Part shown: positions 63,385-64,000 of the stretch, piece by piece | How positions within the stretch are numbered: the stretch's first letter is position 1 | Layout of the letters: the number at the start of each line of letters is the position of its first letter | Made by a program: the position numbers and the translations under genes | Notes under the pieces: generated by a model | Database searches by the model: none | What the model saw: only the letters and a program-made list of their open reading frames with translations | Told to the model about the DNA's origin: nothing | From: Pirellulaceae bacterium | Lineage (GTDB): Bacteria > Planctomycetota > Planctomycetia > Pirellulales > Pirellulaceae | Length of the DNA stretch: 64,000 bases | Direction: 5' to 3' | NCBI GenBank assembly: GCA_028280445.1 | Contig: JANQLU010000124.1 | Location: forward strand, 1-64,000

Positions 63385-64000
63385 ACAAATATCCAAGCCC
63401 TCCATCCAATCGGCCGATTCAAAAATGAATCCACCCATCAAACGAAAGCAGAATTCTGTGATGCTATTTGCAACGATATATCCAGTTTTATTGCCAATCG
63501 TCTCATTGATTCAATCAACAATAAATTCGGTTTTTTTATTTGGTCTTTCCAACATTGAACAACAAAGTTGTTCAGCGCTATCAAGAGTGGTTTTTCAGAC
63601 GCACATCCATTTCAACGGGGTGTTGAAATTTCAAGCACGCCTAAGATGCCATCAATTCACAGTCCAAATTGTCAAAGATCAGTTGGCCGCCGAATGTCGA
63701 CAACCACGCCCTGTTGAGAGCGATTCGGGCTCTGCCAGGTTCGCACCAAAGCAAACAAAGTCCGTACCGGAATCAACAAAAACTCATTTAAGGGGTAAAC
63801 CCCGAATTTTAGCGAAGCTGAGTAGGTTTGCCAAGTGGCACAGTGCTCAGGATCACTATTTTCGTGGTCAGTAGAAATGGGCTCTGGAATTCAGTTAGCG
63901 GGTCACTAAAGCCATCATCGGCCCTGAATTCGCCCTCACTTCCCTGCCAAACTCAAGTAGCGAAGAGACAAAGTATATGGATTTGGGCTGCCAACTCAAT
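63385..64000. other. Region upstream of 23S, no gene identified
   Basis: No 16S 3' end (AAGGAGGTGATCC on plus) and no tRNA gene is seen in these 616 bases. The rRNA promoter should lie here; a TGTCAA (minus-strand TTGACA) occurs at 63670-63675 but the expected -10 is poor. An open reading frame at 63425-63874 lacks family support. Confidence 0.55.

Noticed and set aside
63385..64000. tRNA-Ile or tRNA-Ala gene in the 23S upstream region
   Set aside because: No acceptor and T-arm pattern (GGTTCGAATCC or complement) was found.

Overview
The window looks like chromosomal DNA of a planctomycete, most likely of the Pirellula/Rhodopirellula kind. The evidence is a PEP-CTERM protein, Gfo/Idh/MocA oxidoreductases with a Tat signal, TadE/TadG-like proteins, many secreted proteins without clear families, the N-terminal motif QFSIKSLLW typical of planctomycete small proteins, an ECF sigma factor of the ECF42 type with a DGPF partner, a 23S-5S rRNA unit without an adjacent 16S gene, and many dispersed palindromic repeats between genes. 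No phage, plasmid, transposase or CRISPR array was seen.

Layout. 220-10469 (all minus) is one tightly packed operon of eleven genes that starts with pseB, pseC, pseH and also holds pseI and pseG: a pseudaminic-acid (nonulosonate) pathway without its CMP-activating enzyme PseF. It carries six extra genes: class I aminotransferase, ATP-grasp ligase, RraA-like aldolase, methyltransferase, amidohydrolase and PIG-L deacetylase. 10938-16907 holds an outer-membrane-like protein, an oxidoreductase, a thioredoxin/TPR protein and a secreted protein. 17368-19796 is a set of TadE/TadG pseudopilin-like genes. 19802-25349 holds a rhomboid protease, cysteine synthase, DinB and small secreted proteins. 25701-29635 is purL-purQ, with PurS fused to PurL. 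30037-34094 has a methyltransferase, a DUF2156 acyltransferase and two trypsin/PDZ paralogues, one of them catalytically dead.

34424-47601 mixes acyl-transfer and lipid-like enzymes (acyltransferase, a ketosynthase lacking its catalytic triad, condensation-domain acyltransferase, SDR and epimerase, glycosyltransferase) with S9 and S41 peptidases. 47693-49353 is the ECF42/DGPF pair. 49622-50587 is an AT-richer solo SIR2-domain gene, possibly for phage defence. 50682-56670 has a HEAT-repeat protein and a double-length PEP-CTERM protein. 56885-59250 is proB-proA.

The last 4.7 kb is 5S and 23S rRNA on the minus strand. The 23S gene is interrupted by a 766-bp group I intron exactly at the L1951 position (E. 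coli numbering). The intron carries an I-CreI-type LAGLIDADG homing endonuclease gene broken by a single-base frameshift just after its LAGLIDADG motif. This intron, the pse-like operon with its unusual tailoring genes, the dead ketosynthase and dead protease, and the fused PEP-CTERM gene are the most notable content.
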